A DNA stretch of 64,000 nucleotides from Pseudoluteimonas sp044226035 (GTDB taxonomy: Bacteria > Pseudomonadota > Gammaproteobacteria > Xanthomonadales > Xanthomonadaceae), in the NCBI GenBank assembly GCA_044226035.1, contig JBGAHT010000002.1, positions 1 through 64,000 of the forward strand, read 5' to 3'. The position numbers and the translations under genes were made by a program. Numbering within the stretch: position 1 is the first letter of the stretch; every line of letters begins with the position of its first letter. A model generated the notes under the pieces. It searched no databases. It was not told the origin of the DNA and saw only the letters and a list, made by a program, of their open reading frames with translations. This document shows, piece after piece, positions 63,591 through 64,000 of this stretch.

Positions 63591-64000
63591 GTGACCGGAT
63601 CGGTCGTGGTGAAATCGCGATATGCCGCGCTGGCCTGCTGCGCATCGATGCTGGCCGCATGCGCGTCGATGACGACGATCGGTTCGCCGAACCCGGGGAC
63701 CACGCTGGAACTCGAGGACAAGAGGCTCGAATTGCCGGCGACCACCAAGGTCGGCAGGACGACCTTCGGCCATTTCGCCTTCCGCGCCACCGAACCGGCC
63801 AAGCCCGATGCGCCGCCGTTCTACGGGCTCCTGCCGCTGGCGATTCGCAAGGGACAACTGGTCGCCGGCATCGTGCTGACCGCGCCGGTCATGTTGCTGA
63901 CCAGGCTCCGTGGCGCGTTCAAGTTCTACGAAGTCGATGCGGGCAAGCGCGTGATCCGCTATCGCAACGCCGCCGGGGACCCGTGGATCGAATACGCGGT
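63591..64000 (+). CDS. Predicted lipoprotein, 5' part only (runs off the window)
   Basis: An open frame from GTG at 63591 to the window end with no stop. It reads VTGSVVVKSRYAALACCASM, then LAACASM with a lipobox LAAC, then a polar region (TTLELEDKRLELPATTKVG). A possible membrane segment near residue 95 (LVAGIVLTAPVMLL) follows, then FKFYEVDAGKRVIRYRN. GTG at 63606 or 63609 could be the real start. No family recognised. Confidence 0.6.
   Translation, partial: MTGSVVVKSRYAALACCASMLAACASMTTIGSPNPGTTLELEDKRLELPATTKVGRTTFGHFAFRATEPAKPDAPPFYGLLPLAIRKGQLVAGIVLTAPVMLLTRLRGAFKFYEVDAGKRVIRYRNAAGDPWIEYA

Overview
The window is very GC-rich, gene-dense chromosomal DNA of a gammaproteobacterium, most likely a member of the Lysobacteraceae/Xanthomonadaceae (Lysobacter, Luteimonas or Thermomonas-like). 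Three things point there: a strong G/C third-position bias, the housekeeping order rplU-rpmA-obgE / rpsT / murJ-ribF-ileS-lspA-ispH, and several families of REP-like palindromes scattered between genes. The family assignment is inference from these features and not a database result.

Region 1 (1-18.9 kb) is a microaerobic/denitrification island. On the minus strand lie the cbb3 oxidase genes ccoN-O-Q-P, a small membrane protein, and the assembly genes ccoG, fixH, ccoI, ccoS and a TauE/SafE-family protein that runs off the left edge. Next comes a nitrite-reduction operon: a 46-residue lipoprotein, a copper nitrite reductase fused to cytochrome c, a NirV/SUMF1-like protein and an SCO copper chaperone. 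A divergent outer-membrane barrel gene with two small Cys-containing proteins follows, then a cysteine-synthase-like enzyme, an [4Fe-4S] FNR-type regulator and hemN. Five FNR-type boxes precede ccoN, the nirK operon, the barrel gene, the cysteine-synthase-like gene and hemN, so the regulator sits inside its own probable regulon. DUF72 and thiopurine methyltransferase genes close the region.

Region 2 (19-28.1 kb) is housekeeping: parC, rnk with a terminator-like leader, a SnoaL-like protein, tRNA-Leu(CAG), rnr, rlmB, a P1-family peptidase, a small membrane protein and rnt. Region 3 (28.2-36.8 kb) is a phosphate-starvation locus: pstS-pstC-pstA-pstB-phoU, a second pstS and an OprP-type porin. 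Pho boxes precede both pstS genes, and an unrecognised secreted beta-propeller-like protein is transcribed against the rest.

Region 4 (36.8-46.4 kb) is accessory: nth with an apparently frameshifted Cys-motif gene upstream, two enoyl-CoA hydratase/isomerase family genes, a divergent FKBP-family protein, DUF1289-nudix-sulfurtransferase, a DUF4139 lipoprotein and a PCuAC copper chaperone. At 41.4-43.4 kb a sulfurtransferase/arsC module is present twice. The copies are separated by a single ambiguous base that looks like a scaffold join, and each carries a different, AT-richer small membrane-protein gene. Region 5 (46.4-64 kb) holds a thioesterase, uvrA, ribosomal proteins, obgE, murJ, ribF, ileS, lspA, ispH, tRNA-Thr(CGT), a PQQ-type sugar dehydrogenase, radA, a VOC protein and a lipoprotein gene cut by the right edge.

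No CRISPR array, prophage, transposase or replication origin was seen.
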